Virus record (IMG/VR): IMGVR_UViG_3300009596_000004
Coordinates: 1 to 24,207 of that record
Reading direction: 5' to 3' (one strand)
Origin: a virus
Length of the DNA: 24,207 nucleotides
Position numbers and translations under genes: made by a program. This document shows, piece by piece, positions 6,665-15,695 of this stretch (positions are counted from its first letter, which is position 1; every line of letters begins with the position of its first letter). The notes under the pieces are model-generated. The model searched no databases and was not told the origin of the DNA. It was given only the letters and a program-made list of their open reading frames with translations.

Positions 6665-8380
6665 AACCTTCTTTTCTTTTGCGTATTGCTTTTTTATTCG
6701 ATCAACCCTTCCACGAACAAACCTCATATAAGTCTCAATAGCCAAAGCCGCTCCAATTACCCTATCATCCTTAAATCCTGATTGGGCTTCTATAATAGCT
6801 CCATCTTTTATTACCGTCTTCATTTCTTTTAATAGCTCTTTTGAACGTATTACCACCCTATTTTCGGCTATCGCTCCCCGCATAACATGAAATAAATCAA
6901 CTTTAGTATCAGGAGTAGTTTTCCAATGCCTTACATAGCTTTTTCGCAAAGAATCTGCTCTGCAATACAAATATTCTTTAATATAACGAATATTGTTTTG
7001 TAAATATTCCTTTGATTCATGGTCTAAAACCACTTCAGGAACCCATCCCATCTTTCGTAAATAATCAATTTCTCTTAAAGTGGATTGTCCTGGTCCTGTT
7101 ATTTCCAAATTGATATAAGCTCCGTTGTAAATACCAGCTAAAAGCAAAATAAATCTTGCAAAAAGCTGAGGACTTACTTGATTATCCACAAACTCAGCAA
7201 CTTGATAGACTTTTTCGGGTTCAGCTCTCCATACTGATATTACCGCATTATCGCTATCTGGATTAGCCGCCATAGTAGGATCAGCTCCTATTACATAAAC
7301 AGCCTCCGCATCAGGAAATTCCCAAATCAGTAAATTAGGCTTAACATTGGTTTCTTGAAATACAAAATTGCTCCCATCATAAGCTAAACGATAGCTTCTT
7401 TCTTTGATTAATTCGTTTTTGATTTCTTCTTTTAAATTATCCTCAAGGTTTTTAAGAAGTACCGCATCAAAGAATCGATTACCTGATAATTGAAAAGCTT
7501 GATCTTCATAAAAAGGAAGTTCCTGAAGGGCGTAGTTTTTATTTCCATGGTAAGCGTCATATAACTTCCATCTCCACCAAGCCATTTGAGGCATCGTTAT
7601 CTGAAATCCATAAAGCTTTTTGACAGCATCAACCCATTCTTTCTCCTCACGGTTTAATGGATAGCTGTAGTACTTATAAATCTTGCTTGAAGGGTCCAAA
7701 ACATAAGTTTCTTTAGCCCACCAACCTATAAAAATAGCTTTCATGGCTGGGGACTTTTTAGCAGTTTCATAAAGGTCGTAAAATTCGTTATAGCCGTTGG
7801 CTGTGCTTTCGTAAATGTAAAATCTATAAGGATGTAAATCCGATAAACTCTGTTGCAAGGAATGAAAATCTTCCCACGAGTTAAAGTAAGCTACCTCTGT
7901 AGCATGTAAAAAGTTATAGCCTTTACCTCGTCCGGTTTTCCCACGGTTGGTTGATCTTTTTGCAGTGTAAAGGAAGTGTATGGAGGAATTATTAGCAAAC
8001 CTTAAACCATCTCTTGAATTCCTGACTAAAAGAACCCTTTTTCTTTCATCTAACGTGTCATAAAAATCATGAACAATTGTTCGCCTAATAATCTCAAGAT
8101 CAGAATAATCAGCCATTAAAACGGCTCCCTTAGAGTTAGGGATTGTCTGATGATAAAAAAGCGTAAAAGCATTTAAAAAGGAAGTTATCCCTAATTGCCT
8201 GGCCTTAAGAACAATAAAGGTCCTTTGTTCGTCTTCTGATTCATAAATCTTTTTCAATAAAAGCTTTTGGCTACCCCACCATTTTTTAGGCGAAAACTTA
8301 ATCAGCCCGTAATCCTTGGAGTTTATCTGAAGAAAGTTGGCCCACTTAACAAATTTTCGACAAAGGTCTTGTAAGTTCAT
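6629..8380 (-). CDS. terL: Terminase large subunit
   Basis: DNA-packaging ATPase and nuclease that docks on the portal and cuts and translocates DNA into the prohead. The N-terminal ATPase has a Walker A-like KARQLGITS (about residue 60), in the divergent form common in phage terminases, and a Walker B region NFLHATEVAYF near 160, followed by a STANG coupling motif. The C-terminal RNase H-like nuclease shows VIGADPT with the first catalytic Asp (near 370), an acidic middle site around NLEITGPG, and a final FKDDRVIGAALA near the end. I start it at the ATG at 8380, one base after the preceding stop (TAAAATG). An in-frame TTG at 8392 is the alternative; neither has a good SD. Placed last in the late module, as gene 19 is in T7. 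Confidence 0.9.
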   Translation of the reverse strand: MNLQDLCRKFVKWANFLQINSKDYGLIKFSPKKWWGSQKLLLKKIYESEDEQRTFIVLKARQLGITSFLNAFTLFYHQTIPNSKGAVLMADYSDLEIIRRTIVHDFYDTLDERKRVLLVRNSRDGLRFANNSSIHFLYTAKRSTNRGKTGRGKGYNFLHATEVAYFNSWEDFHSLQQSLSDLHPYRFYIYESTANGYNEFYDLYETAKKSPAMKAIFIGWWAKETYVLDPSSKIYKYYSYPLNREEKEWVDAVKKLYGFQITMPQMAWWRWKLYDAYHGNKNYALQELPFYEDQAFQLSGNRFFDAVLLKNLEDNLKEEIKNELIKERSYRLAYDGSNFVFQETNVKPNLLIWEFPDAEAVYVIGADPTMAANPDSDNAVISVWRAEPEKVYQVAEFVDNQVSPQLFARFILLLAGIYNGAYINLEITGPGQSTLREIDYLRKMGWVPEVVLDHESKEYLQNNIRYIKEYLYCRADSLRKSYVRHWKTTPDTKVDLFHVMRGAIAENRVVIRSKELLKEMKTVIKDGAIIEAQSGFKDDRVIGAALAIETYMRFVRGRVDRIKKQYAKEKKVLKLGSIIIPIQ

Positions 8381-8381
8381 T

Positions 8382-8654
8382 TTAGCTGTCAAAATCCAAA
8401 GTAGTTTTGTAGTACTTGATACAAAAATCTAAAGCCAAATACCCAACCTGATCATGCTGATAGATAACAAAGATTATTAATTTTTTGCCTTTATTAATAG
8501 GATCCACCCCTTCAACCCTTACATTAATAACATTTTCAAAAATTTCGCATATCTTTTCATAGATTTTCCTTTTAATCGATGGATGAAGATTCTCGATCTC
8601 TTGAATTAACCTCTGGGCGTTTTTTGCTTGTTTAAGCGTTAACCTCGCTTCCAT
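8382..8654 (-). CDS. Hypothetical 90-aa protein, positional candidate for small terminase
   Basis: The frame is open up to 8753, but the ATG at 8654 gives only a 16-base overlap with the membrane-protein gene, whereas the longer form would overlap it by over 100 bases. The 90-aa product has helices at 5-45 (LTLKQAKNAQRLIQEIENLH and KRKIYEKICEIFENVI), then strands (VRVEGVD, KLIIFVIYQ). It sits directly before the large terminase, where T7 has its 89-residue small terminase (gene 18). That parallel is by position and size only; no sequence similarity is evident. No SD is seen, so coupling to the upstream gene is likely. Confidence 0.5.
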   Translation of the reverse strand: MEARLTLKQAKNAQRLIQEIENLHPSIKRKIYEKICEIFENVINVRVEGVDPINKGKKLIIFVIYQHDQVGYLALDFCIKYYKTTLDFDS

Positions 8655-8854
8655 ATTGGTAAATAGCTGATCAATAAAAATCCTAAAGAACAAATCATTG
8701 CCATCCAACTTTGAGATAACATGGCTTGATAGAAAAGATAACCGCTTAAACACGTGGCAAAAACATATAAAATACTTTTAACGTTCCCAAGTATCCCCAA
8801 AATTATCCCTAAAGCAAAATTGTTCGTCTGCTTCTTCTCTTTAGCTTCTTTCAT
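8639..8854 (-). CDS. Small membrane protein, possible second holin
   Basis: A 71-aa protein with a lysine-rich N-terminus (KEAKEKK), a hydrophobic stretch from about 13 to 43 and another from 48 to 66, and a basic end (WKRG). The architecture is that of a small phage holin or other inner-membrane protein. T7 has its holin (gene 17.5, of similar size) at the same place, between the internal virion genes and the terminase genes. The start is well supported: AAAGGAGG lies six bases upstream, and the ATG overlaps the preceding stop as ATGA. A second holin-like gene lies next to the lysozyme, so this one may have another role. Confidence 0.65.
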   Translation of the reverse strand: MKEAKEKKQTNNFALGIILGILGNVKSILYVFATCLSGYLFYQAMLSQSWMAMICSLGFLLISYLPIWKRG

Positions 8855-9264
8855 TTAGACCTCCTTTGAAGTTTTTGTAAAATATCCTCTAAAGTCAAAG
8901 TTTTTACTGCTCCTTCTACCGTATCTCCTTCAGATTCTTCAAATTCCTCCTCTTCATCTTCTTCAAATTCTTCCTCCTCTCCGTTCGTCTCCTCTTCTTC
9001 CTCGTCTTCCTCATCACTATTCGTTTGCTCAGGCTTTTCAGGAAGGAACAACTCTTCTAAGTCTTCTTCGTCTTCTTCCCACTCCGAGGTAGTTCCAGCA
9101 ATCAGGTTAAGTTCTCCAGCGGTTTTGATAGCTTTTCTAAACTCACTCATTAACTTAAGCCCTTGTTCAATTTGCCCTTCTTTAAAAGCATCACGGGCTA
9201 ATTCTAAAATTTCACTGGCTAATTCTTTTAAAGCTTCAGTTAAATCCCTCCAGGTCTGAGCCAT
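8851..9264 (-). CDS. Highly acidic protein with Glu/Asp-rich stretch (137 aa)
   Basis: The first 55 residues form an amphipathic helical region (DLTEALKELASEILELARDA). Residues 62 to about 117 are almost entirely Glu and Asp with a few Ser, Thr, Asn and Phe (EEDEEEEETNGEEEEFEEDE), and the end is a short basic helix (EDILQKLQRRSK). No family is recognised. Such acidic domains occur in DNA mimics, scaffolding proteins and factors that bind basic proteins. Here the location between the large ejection protein and the terminase suggests a virion-assembly or packaging role, by inference. Strong SD (AGGAGGTG) upstream; the extended -10 promoter at 9283-9288 lies just before it. Confidence 0.7.
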   Translation of the reverse strand: MAQTWRDLTEALKELASEILELARDAFKEGQIEQGLKLMSEFRKAIKTAGELNLIAGTTSEWEEDEEDLEELFLPEKPEQTNSDEEDEEEEETNGEEEEFEEDEEEEFEESEGDTVEGAVKTLTLEDILQKLQRRSK

Positions 9265-9282
9265 GATACACCTCCTATTTAA

Positions 9283-9312
9283 ATTATATCACTGTTTAAT
9301 GAATTCTTTAAA
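9283..9312 (-). promoter_or_regulatory. Extended -10 promoter for the terminase group
   Basis: On the minus strand TGATATAAT (9283-9291) is a perfect extended -10 element; TTTAAA at 9307-9312, 18 bases upstream, is a weak -35. The TG overlaps the stop codon of the 1378-aa gene. Transcription would start just before the SD of the acidic-protein gene and supply the acidic, membrane, 90-aa and terminase genes independently of the long structural operon. Confidence 0.6.
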
Positions 9313-12300
9313 CTTTTTAATTTCAAACCACCTCTTTATCTCTTTCTTATAAGAATTTCTTATGTATTCATAAATTCTTGTTTTGTAGTTTGCAGGTAGA
9401 GCCGAATGGGTAATATCTTCTCTGATTTGGGGTAACATCTGAGCTCCGATTTTATAGGCTTGTCTTAAATCTTCTGGGTCTTCCCGCTGTAAAACAGGCA
9501 AAATGAAGTACTTTATGTAGTGATTGCCCAATTGCTCGACAATTCTCCTTTGTAAATTTCTGTTGGGTATTGGGGTTTTAAAGAAAATTTCTTTTTGTCT
9601 TAAAACCTCTTGGTAATCCCTAATCCATTCGTTGAAGTATCTGTTTATATATGCTTCATTATGCCTTTGCTCAAAAATCACATCAGCAAAAATTTCGTTA
9701 GCTCTTATTTTAAAGCTCAAAGTATTTAAAAATCGAGCTATTTTAAAGAAATCTTCGTATTTTTTTGGAGTAGGATAAGGATACCTTATCCCTAAAAGTT
9801 GGATAAAAATCAGTGGAAAGAAAGAAGAAGCCACTCTGTTGCCCATTTCGTTAAGATCAATTAATTCCTTCTTTTCTTTTCTGATTAGATCTCTAAAATC
9901 AGCAAAAAATCTTAAAATTGAGGATAATTTAGTCAACCAAAAACCTGAAAATTCAAATCCAGTTCCCGCTATTAGCTGAGATATTTTTTGTTTAAAATCT
10001 AAAGTCGGATGTTCTAAAACATAAAGCAACCTGTCAGCAAATTGAGCTAACCCAATCAACTCAAACGTTTCATATTCGGGACCTAAAACATCAATTGTTA
10101 TTAATCGCTTTTTGCCTGTTTTATCAGTAATAGGAAATCTAATAATAAACATTTCACGCCAATCTTTTAATAAAAACCTTAACAAATTGTTGGGATCTGA
10201 AAAATCAAGGTGTTCTACCGGTGAATCTCCATAAATAGCATAGTTCAAAGCGTTGGCCACAAAAAACCTTAAACGCAATAAAGAAGGATAAAAATGGCTT
10301 ACCAAAGGGCTTGTTTGAGTAGCCCATGTTTTAAGGTTATTAAAAAGGCTGACATACCAGTCAGGAGCAAAAAGAAGCAAACGCCACATTTGTTGAGCTT
10401 TAGGACTAAAGTATTTCCATCCATGCCATCCACCAAAAACATCATTGATGCTTTTAAAAGTATTGGCTAACTGACCTTCCGTTATTACTCCTTTTTGGAA
10501 TAGTTTTATGGCTTCAGATGCTGTTCTAATTTTTAACCCAGAATAAAACCCCACCCACAGCATATTTTCAGGGACAAAGAAACTGTGGTTTAAAGCCCTT
10601 TTCCAAGGCAAAGACTCTATTTTTTGAAGAGTCTCAGGTTTTAAATAAGGCTTTATACCCTCTATAGCTCCTTTTAAATGTAAAAGATATTCACCAAACC
10701 TTTTGAAACCTTCTAAATAACCACTGATAGGGATATCTACCACATCATACCCTTTGTTTTTTAGAGCATTCGTTGTTCGATAAATTTCAATCAATTTTTG
10801 ATGAAAACTTAAATTATCTACTCCTGTGCTTATCACCCTAATTGCATCCCACAAAGAATTTATAATGATTCGCATCTTGGTCCACCATGGCAAATTCAAA
10901 GCCGCAGTACTCAAAGCCAATACATTTCCATGAAAAGTAACAGAGAACCACAAAAATAATCTTTTCATCAAACTATTAATTGGAACTAAAGATAATCCTT
11001 CATATATTGTTCGATGCCTTCCTGTGATTACAGCAAAATAATCCCCTAAAGCCTCAGCGATTTCACGGTTGATTTTAACGGTTTTTCCTAACCAGTTCAG
11101 CGTTATCAATTCTTTCTTTGTAGGATCTAAAAACTTAGAAAGATTGGGATCTTTTACAACATCATCAAGCTTATGATAAACCTCGTTTATAAAGCGAGGA
11201 ATTATATAACGATTAGCTATAGCATGTGGTAAAGTTAACCCGCCAGTGAAGGTAAACCGATCAAAAATACCCTCGATGATTTCTTCTGCTGTTTTGCCTT
11301 GGGCTTTTGCTTCTATGATGTATTTACCTAATCCTCTTTGGAAACTTTCAAATAAGGTTCTGAATTTTCTGGCTTTTAAAGCTTGTAAGGGTTCGTACAT
11401 ATAAACCCAATTTGGTGCTCGCTGGAAAACCCTTAGAATTTCGTCTTGCAGTTCCTCTAATACAAGTGTTTTTTTATCGTAAGGAGGTTTAAAGAAATGT
11501 TTAATACCTACACGAGGAATGTAAGCGTCAAAAATTTCACGGAAAATCGGCATCTCTGTCGTTTCTTTATATCTCCAGAAGTTTCGGCCTCCATACAACA
11601 GAAGATCAACAAGCTTGTCCTTTATAGGGGTTAAATCACCATGATGAATTACTTCACGGGCTAAAAGCCTCAGCCGATTAAGGTGGAACTTGTAACTTTC
11701 AAACTTTTTTACCAAATTCTTTAATTGACTTCCGCCTATTTTGGAAGCTGTAATACCAAAATGAGCAAATAACTCCTCGGTTCTTCCTCTAAACTGTGCT
11801 ATTGCATCGTTAAACAAATACCCCAAAACAGAATACTGAAGCGGGGGACTTCCTTTAAGAACGCTTTCAACAAACCTTCGAGCTTTTTTAGCTTTTAAAG
11901 CTTTAAATAAATTATTCCAAAAACTAAGTTCTTTTGATATCTCTTGGGGAAGCCTTACGGTTTTTTTGATTGGAGTAAAATCGCCAAAAAGTTTTTGGAA
12001 TAAAGAAACAGCAGTAATTGATGTGTTTAAAGCTTTTATCCTTTCTTTTAAAAGCGGCCGAGTAGCTTCAGTTAGCTCTGTTAAAATTTGCTCGGGAAAA
12101 ACATTTAAGTTTTTTACTACAGGGTTTTCATCCAAGAATTTGCGCAGATCTTTTATTAGGCTATTAAGTTCTTCTTGATAAAAAGCTAACTTCTCTGGAT
12201 CTTTAACCCTAAGTCTTTCTAAAGCTACGTTTAATTTTTGTAGACTGTTTTGGAGGAATGGAACATCGATTTTAGTTAAAGCTTCTTCAAGCTCGGCAAA

Positions 12301-13425
12301 CTGAGCTACATAAGGCTTTTTAGCAATATATCGTTCAAGATGTTGAGTTAAAATTATGCGGTTTAATTCTCTTTGCAAGCGAAGTTTAGCGTTTTCCCAA
12401 AAAGCTTTCCAGGTTTCTTCAACCACCTCAGGCATTTGCTGTTCTAATTGTTCCCAAAACAGGCGTTTTGTAGCTTGATAAGGAGTTTGTGGCTGTTTAG
12501 CTAATTCAAGAAAGGTTAATAAAAATGGGTTTTCGGGATAATGGTAAGCAGAAACTTTAAGTATAAAATCTTCAGCGGCTTCGTCCCCTAAAAGCCGTTT
12601 AACAGGTTCAGCTAAGTTTTTAACAAAGTCTCCCCATTCTTTTTGAACCACTGTGTTTTCAAAAGCCTCATTTAACGGCCTTACAATTGAACGAGCTAAA
12701 ATTTGCTCATTATAGCTACTTAACTTCCGTAAAACCCCAACAGCCTCAGGAGCTCTTTGATGAAAGAGCTTTAAAACTCGATCTTTTAAACTGATTACTT
12801 CTTTTTTAGGTTTTACCTTTTGTAAAACCAGCTTATCTATCACATCAATAGAAAAAGGAACAGCTTTTAATCCAAACCTAAAACCTTCTTTAACTACCCC
12901 TAAAACACCACGCATTCCGATCCCAAAAATTCCAAATTCTTTAATCAGCTCAGGAATATCCCGCTCTTCAACACCAACAATTGGTCCAACGGTTTTTCGG
13001 GCTAAACCAAGAATGGTTCCTAATTTGGCGGCCAACCAAGCTTCTTCTGCAACAGCCTCAGCTACTGGACCTATATATTTCGTTTTTGTAACGGCTCGTG
13101 TTATGCTATTTGCTAATCTGATGTATCTGTTTATTCGAAAAGGAAGCGTTGCCAACCGAGGCAAACCTACCCCCATACCCAAAAAAGTAAAAAATAAATC
13201 AAAACCTATTTCTTTTGCTAAATGTTTAAAATCTACTTCGTCTTTTGTTTTAAGTTTAATTTGTTCAGGCTCAGGTATTAATTGATCAATTTCAACTTTT
13301 TGAGGCTGAAAAAGATAAGGAAAGGTTTCTTTAAATTCACGAGGAACTTCTTCTAAAACCCCCTTTCCTAACGTAGGCTGAAAAAGCTCAGGAAAATTTT
13401 GTTTGAATTGCGCTACCTTTTCCAT
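9289..13425 (-). CDS. Very large internal virion / ejection protein (1378 aa)
   Basis: The longest gene of the window. Length, helical composition and position as the last of three ejection-type genes match the largest T7 internal core protein (gene 16, about 1300 aa). It would be carried in the head and form part of the DNA-ejection conduit. The N-terminus contains FKQNFPELFQP (7-17) and again FKETFPYLFQP, a short duplicated motif. Hydrophobic segments occur near 70-100 (FDLFFTFLGMGVGLPRLATL) and around 820-860, the latter with FHGN near 832. I do not see the lytic transglycosylase motif that T7 gp16 has at its N-terminus. Its start overlaps the 429-aa gene by 13 bases and has only a weak SD (TTAGGA), suggesting coupling. 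Placement as an ejection protein is inference from length and context. Confidence 0.7.
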   Translation of the reverse strand: MEKVAQFKQNFPELFQPTLGKGVLEEVPREFKETFPYLFQPQKVEIDQLIPEPEQIKLKTKDEVDFKHLAKEIGFDLFFTFLGMGVGLPRLATLPFRINRYIRLANSITRAVTKTKYIGPVAEAVAEEAWLAAKLGTILGLARKTVGPIVGVEERDIPELIKEFGIFGIGMRGVLGVVKEGFRFGLKAVPFSIDVIDKLVLQKVKPKKEVISLKDRVLKLFHQRAPEAVGVLRKLSSYNEQILARSIVRPLNEAFENTVVQKEWGDFVKNLAEPVKRLLGDEAAEDFILKVSAYHYPENPFLLTFLELAKQPQTPYQATKRLFWEQLEQQMPEVVEETWKAFWENAKLRLQRELNRIILTQHLERYIAKKPYVAQFAELEEALTKIDVPFLQNSLQKLNVALERLRVKDPEKLAFYQEELNSLIKDLRKFLDENPVVKNLNVFPEQILTELTEATRPLLKERIKALNTSITAVSLFQKLFGDFTPIKKTVRLPQEISKELSFWNNLFKALKAKKARRFVESVLKGSPPLQYSVLGYLFNDAIAQFRGRTEELFAHFGITASKIGGSQLKNLVKKFESYKFHLNRLRLLAREVIHHGDLTPIKDKLVDLLLYGGRNFWRYKETTEMPIFREIFDAYIPRVGIKHFFKPPYDKKTLVLEELQDEILRVFQRAPNWVYMYEPLQALKARKFRTLFESFQRGLGKYIIEAKAQGKTAEEIIEGIFDRFTFTGGLTLPHAIANRYIIPRFINEVYHKLDDVVKDPNLSKFLDPTKKELITLNWLGKTVKINREIAEALGDYFAVITGRHRTIYEGLSLVPINSLMKRLFLWFSVTFHGNVLALSTAALNLPWWTKMRIIINSLWDAIRVISTGVDNLSFHQKLIEIYRTTNALKNKGYDVVDIPISGYLEGFKRFGEYLLHLKGAIEGIKPYLKPETLQKIESLPWKRALNHSFFVPENMLWVGFYSGLKIRTASEAIKLFQKGVITEGQLANTFKSINDVFGGWHGWKYFSPKAQQMWRLLLFAPDWYVSLFNNLKTWATQTSPLVSHFYPSLLRLRFFVANALNYAIYGDSPVEHLDFSDPNNLLRFLLKDWREMFIIRFPITDKTGKKRLITIDVLGPEYETFELIGLAQFADRLLYVLEHPTLDFKQKISQLIAGTGFEFSGFWLTKLSSILRFFADFRDLIRKEKKELIDLNEMGNRVASSFFPLIFIQLLGIRYPYPTPKKYEDFFKIARFLNTLSFKIRANEIFADVIFEQRHNEAYINRYFNEWIRDYQEVLRQKEIFFKTPIPNRNLQRRIVEQLGNHYIKYFILPVLQREDPEDLRQAYKIGAQMLPQIREDITHSALPANYKTRIYEYIRNSYKKEIKRWFEIKKFKEFIKQ

Positions 13426-14702
13426 ATCCTAAGCTTTTCCAATAATGGCGTTAAGCTTATTCCTGTTTCTTTCTTTTTAAGTACAGAAGGTATAGTACCT
13501 GATGTAGGCCGCAAGCTTTCTTCAAACCTTATAAGCATGTCAATTCCTTCGTTCATTGCATATTGTCCTTTTAAAACGCTCATTAAGTAATCTTTAAAAA
13601 CTTTACCTAATCCAGGTTTTGATTCGTCTAACTCTCTTGTTTCTGTGGCTATCATCTTTTGGGCTTCTATTACTGCTTTTTCCAAATCTTCTCCTTTATA
13701 ATTTGCTAAAAAGTCATTAATTCTTTGGGCAAACTTTTCAGCATGCCCCATCATCCTGGTTCGATCGGTAGCCGTTATCTTTTCTTTTTCTTCTTGCTTT
13801 CCTCTGGAAAGTTCAAGCCTTTGAAGCATTAAGTAATTTCTGAGTTTTCTATCTGCTTCTTTTCTTTCTTCTGCTAATTGCCTTAATTGTAGTAACATCT
13901 CACGGTATTCGCTTGCGTCAATTACTTTGTAAGCATCCATAAGTCTTTTGGGTAAGTTAACCAATTCTTCAAGGTATTTTTTGAACAACTCGTTATCTAA
14001 TCCCAAAAAAGCCTTATACTCAGACTTCAAAAGCTCAAGTTGGTTTCTTAACGGTTCTATTTTGGTTTCTCTTTCAATATCCAACATTTTTTTCTCAGCT
14101 TCTAATAAAGTAGACAAATGTTCAATCTTAAGTTTGCCTAACTGTAAAGCGGCATTAAACCTGTTCATCGCCATTTCAAAATTAGCAAGATCCTCGTTCC
14201 TCCAATATTCCAAGACCTTCGGAATGGCTAAAAAATAATACAAAGAATGTCCTGGATGGAAAAATGAAGCTATCCCCATTAAAGCTAAGGCTAACTGTCG
14301 GGCCCACTGCGTTTTTTCATCGGGTGTCAGTGGAGGCGCCTTTTGTAAAAGCTCAGAATAAGCATCCGTTATTTTTGTAAGATACTCAGCTATCGTTTTC
14401 TTATAATTCTCGGCCCAATTTTGAGTTACTGATTGGATTTGATTTAAAGTATCAAAAATCTCTTCAAGGGCTTTTTCTTTTTTAGGAGTAATTTCCAGCA
14501 TTTTTTCTTCAAATATTTTGGGAGTTTCTATGGTGGTTTTTACTAAATAAGCCTGAAAAACCTTTGGTTGATCCAACATTTTTAATAAAGCATCAGTTTT
14601 TGATTCTAATTCTGTATATTTAGGTATTAAATTAAAACTTGTTTTTAAAGCCTCAGTGGGGGATGTAAGCTTAAATTCTTTTGCAAATTCACTCAAAGGC
14701 AT
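13413..14702 (-). CDS. Helical internal virion protein (429 aa)
   Basis: Mostly alpha-helical with long coiled-coil-prone regions, for example around 195-235 (LLEAEKKMLDIERETKIEPL) and 275-310 (LLQLRQLAEERKEADRKLRN). A more hydrophobic section lies near 135-165 (LALALMGIASFF, LYYFLAIPKVLEYW). No enzyme motif is seen. Placed between a small Ala/Gln-rich ejection-like protein and the giant protein, it corresponds to the middle ejection protein of T7 (gene 15) by order, though it is shorter than the T7 protein. Strong SD (AAGGAGG) overlaps the region just after the preceding stop. The function is inferred from order and helical character. Confidence 0.65.
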   Translation of the reverse strand: MPLSEFAKEFKLTSPTEALKTSFNLIPKYTELESKTDALLKMLDQPKVFQAYLVKTTIETPKIFEEKMLEITPKKEKALEEIFDTLNQIQSVTQNWAENYKKTIAEYLTKITDAYSELLQKAPPLTPDEKTQWARQLALALMGIASFFHPGHSLYYFLAIPKVLEYWRNEDLANFEMAMNRFNAALQLGKLKIEHLSTLLEAEKKMLDIERETKIEPLRNQLELLKSEYKAFLGLDNELFKKYLEELVNLPKRLMDAYKVIDASEYREMLLQLRQLAEERKEADRKLRNYLMLQRLELSRGKQEEKEKITATDRTRMMGHAEKFAQRINDFLANYKGEDLEKAVIEAQKMIATETRELDESKPGLGKVFKDYLMSVLKGQYAMNEGIDMLIRFEESLRPTSGTIPSVLKKKETGISLTPLLEKLRIWKR

Positions 14703-14712
14703 TTTAGCCTCC

Positions 14713-15402
14713 TTATTTAGTCAACCTAAAACCTAAATCTTCAAAAGACAATTCGGTCAAGGGTGAAGTAAAAGTTCCGGTTTGAGTAGCAGATTTTTGT
14801 TGTGAAAATCCAGATAATCCCCCAAGTCCAGCTGTAAGGCTTTGTATTCCTGATTGCATTCCTAAAGTTTGCCCTAAATAAGCAGAGGCTCCTAACTGAG
14901 TAGCAAGGGCTTGGGCTTGTGCCGCTTGTGTGTAAGCGCTTAATTCAGAAAGGATGGCATTTATGTCTTCCCCAGCTAAACCACTAAGTTTTAAAGCATC
15001 CTGAAGCTGTTGATTTAAAAGAGTGTAGTAGTTCTGCTGATACCATTTATCAAGCTCATTTATTACTTGTTGTTCAATAGAGGATCCTATTAATCCCCTT
15101 GCGGCTAATATGGCTTGAGCTTGGGCTCGTTTTTGAGCATAGGCAAAATCCAATTGAGTTTTGTATCTTGGATCTAAAATACCTTGCCTAAAACGATCTA
15201 AAGCTTCTAAAACTGTTCGTCTTGCCGTCTCGCTTATAGGAGTTATGCTTTCTATTCTCGTTCTAAGCCTGCTAAATACTTCTTGAGGTATTTCAATTTT
15301 AGGAATCTTAGGAGCTTTAAAAGCCCTAAGAATAGAAGATACCCCAGATAAAACCCCTATGATACTACTAACAATACCTACGATACCACCAACGGCTCCC
15401 AT
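14713..15402 (-). CDS. Ejection-type internal virion protein (229 aa)
   Basis: The protein begins with a Gly/Val/Ile-rich hydrophobic segment (GAVGGIVGIVSSIIGVLSGV) followed by KAPKIPKIEIP, then an Ala/Gln-rich helical body (AYAQKRAQAQAILAARGLIG) and a flexible Gly/Ser/Gln-rich part before a short conserved-looking tail. The combination of a membrane-active N-terminus and an Ala/Gln-rich helix is typical of phage DNA-ejection proteins such as P22 gp7-like and T7 gp14-like ones. The ARGLIGSS segment is common in such proteins. Strong SD (GGGAGGTG) lies just before the ATG; the gene overlaps the upstream 105-aa gene by 25 bases. Confidence 0.7.
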   Translation of the reverse strand: MGAVGGIVGIVSSIIGVLSGVSSILRAFKAPKIPKIEIPQEVFSRLRTRIESITPISETARRTVLEALDRFRQGILDPRYKTQLDFAYAQKRAQAQAILAARGLIGSSIEQQVINELDKWYQQNYYTLLNQQLQDALKLSGLAGEDINAILSELSAYTQAAQAQALATQLGASAYLGQTLGMQSGIQSLTAGLGGLSGFSQQKSATQTGTFTSPLTELSFEDLGFRLTK

Positions 15403-15695
15403 ACTTTCACCTCCCTTAACTTACCTTTTAGGTTAACCCATTTTACTACTCTTATTTTTTCATTAAAAAACCTCTGACGCAACTTTTTAAACGCTGACGG
15501 TTTGGGTTTCCCCCAGCATTTTAAAAAACAAACGGTATCAAATTCGTGTTTGTGTATTTTTTCTAAAAAATCCTCAACAGTCATAATCTCTTCCATGTTT
15601 TCTGGCAAGTAAGCCCATATAATCATCATATCCTCATCCGCATAAAACCATCCTAAAGTAATACATCCTTTTATAAGTTCGTCTAAAATCCCCAT
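15378..15695 (-). CDS. Hypothetical protein (105 aa) between tail and ejection genes
   Basis: An alpha/beta protein without membrane segments: an N-terminal helix and strand (MGILDELIKGCITLGWFYAD, MMIIWAYLP), a helix (TVEDFLEKIHKHE), a strand (DTVCFLKCWG), a basic helix (AFKKLRQRFFNEK) and final strands (IRVVKWVNL, KVWEPL). The layout and the position between the tail-hub and first ejection genes recall T7 gene 13, which has an acetyltransferase-like fold, but acetyl-CoA-binding motifs are not visible. Overlaps both neighbours (13 and 25 bases), a sign of tight translational coupling. Confidence 0.6.
   Translation of the reverse strand: MGILDELIKGCITLGWFYADEDMMIIWAYLPENMEEIMTVEDFLEKIHKHEFDTVCFLKCWGKPKPSAFKKLRQRFFNEKIRVVKWVNLKGKLREVKVWEPLVVS

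Noticed and set aside
8655-8753. Longer N-terminal extension of the 90-aa protein
   Set aside because: It would overlap the membrane protein gene by more than 100 bases and has no better ribosome site.
11966-12178. Forward open frame inside the giant ejection gene
   Set aside because: Antisense shadow of a long, well-supported gene; low-complexity product and no SD. Other forward frames at 13013, 13399, 13948, 17018, 19183, 19841, 23462 and 23971 were dropped for the same reason.
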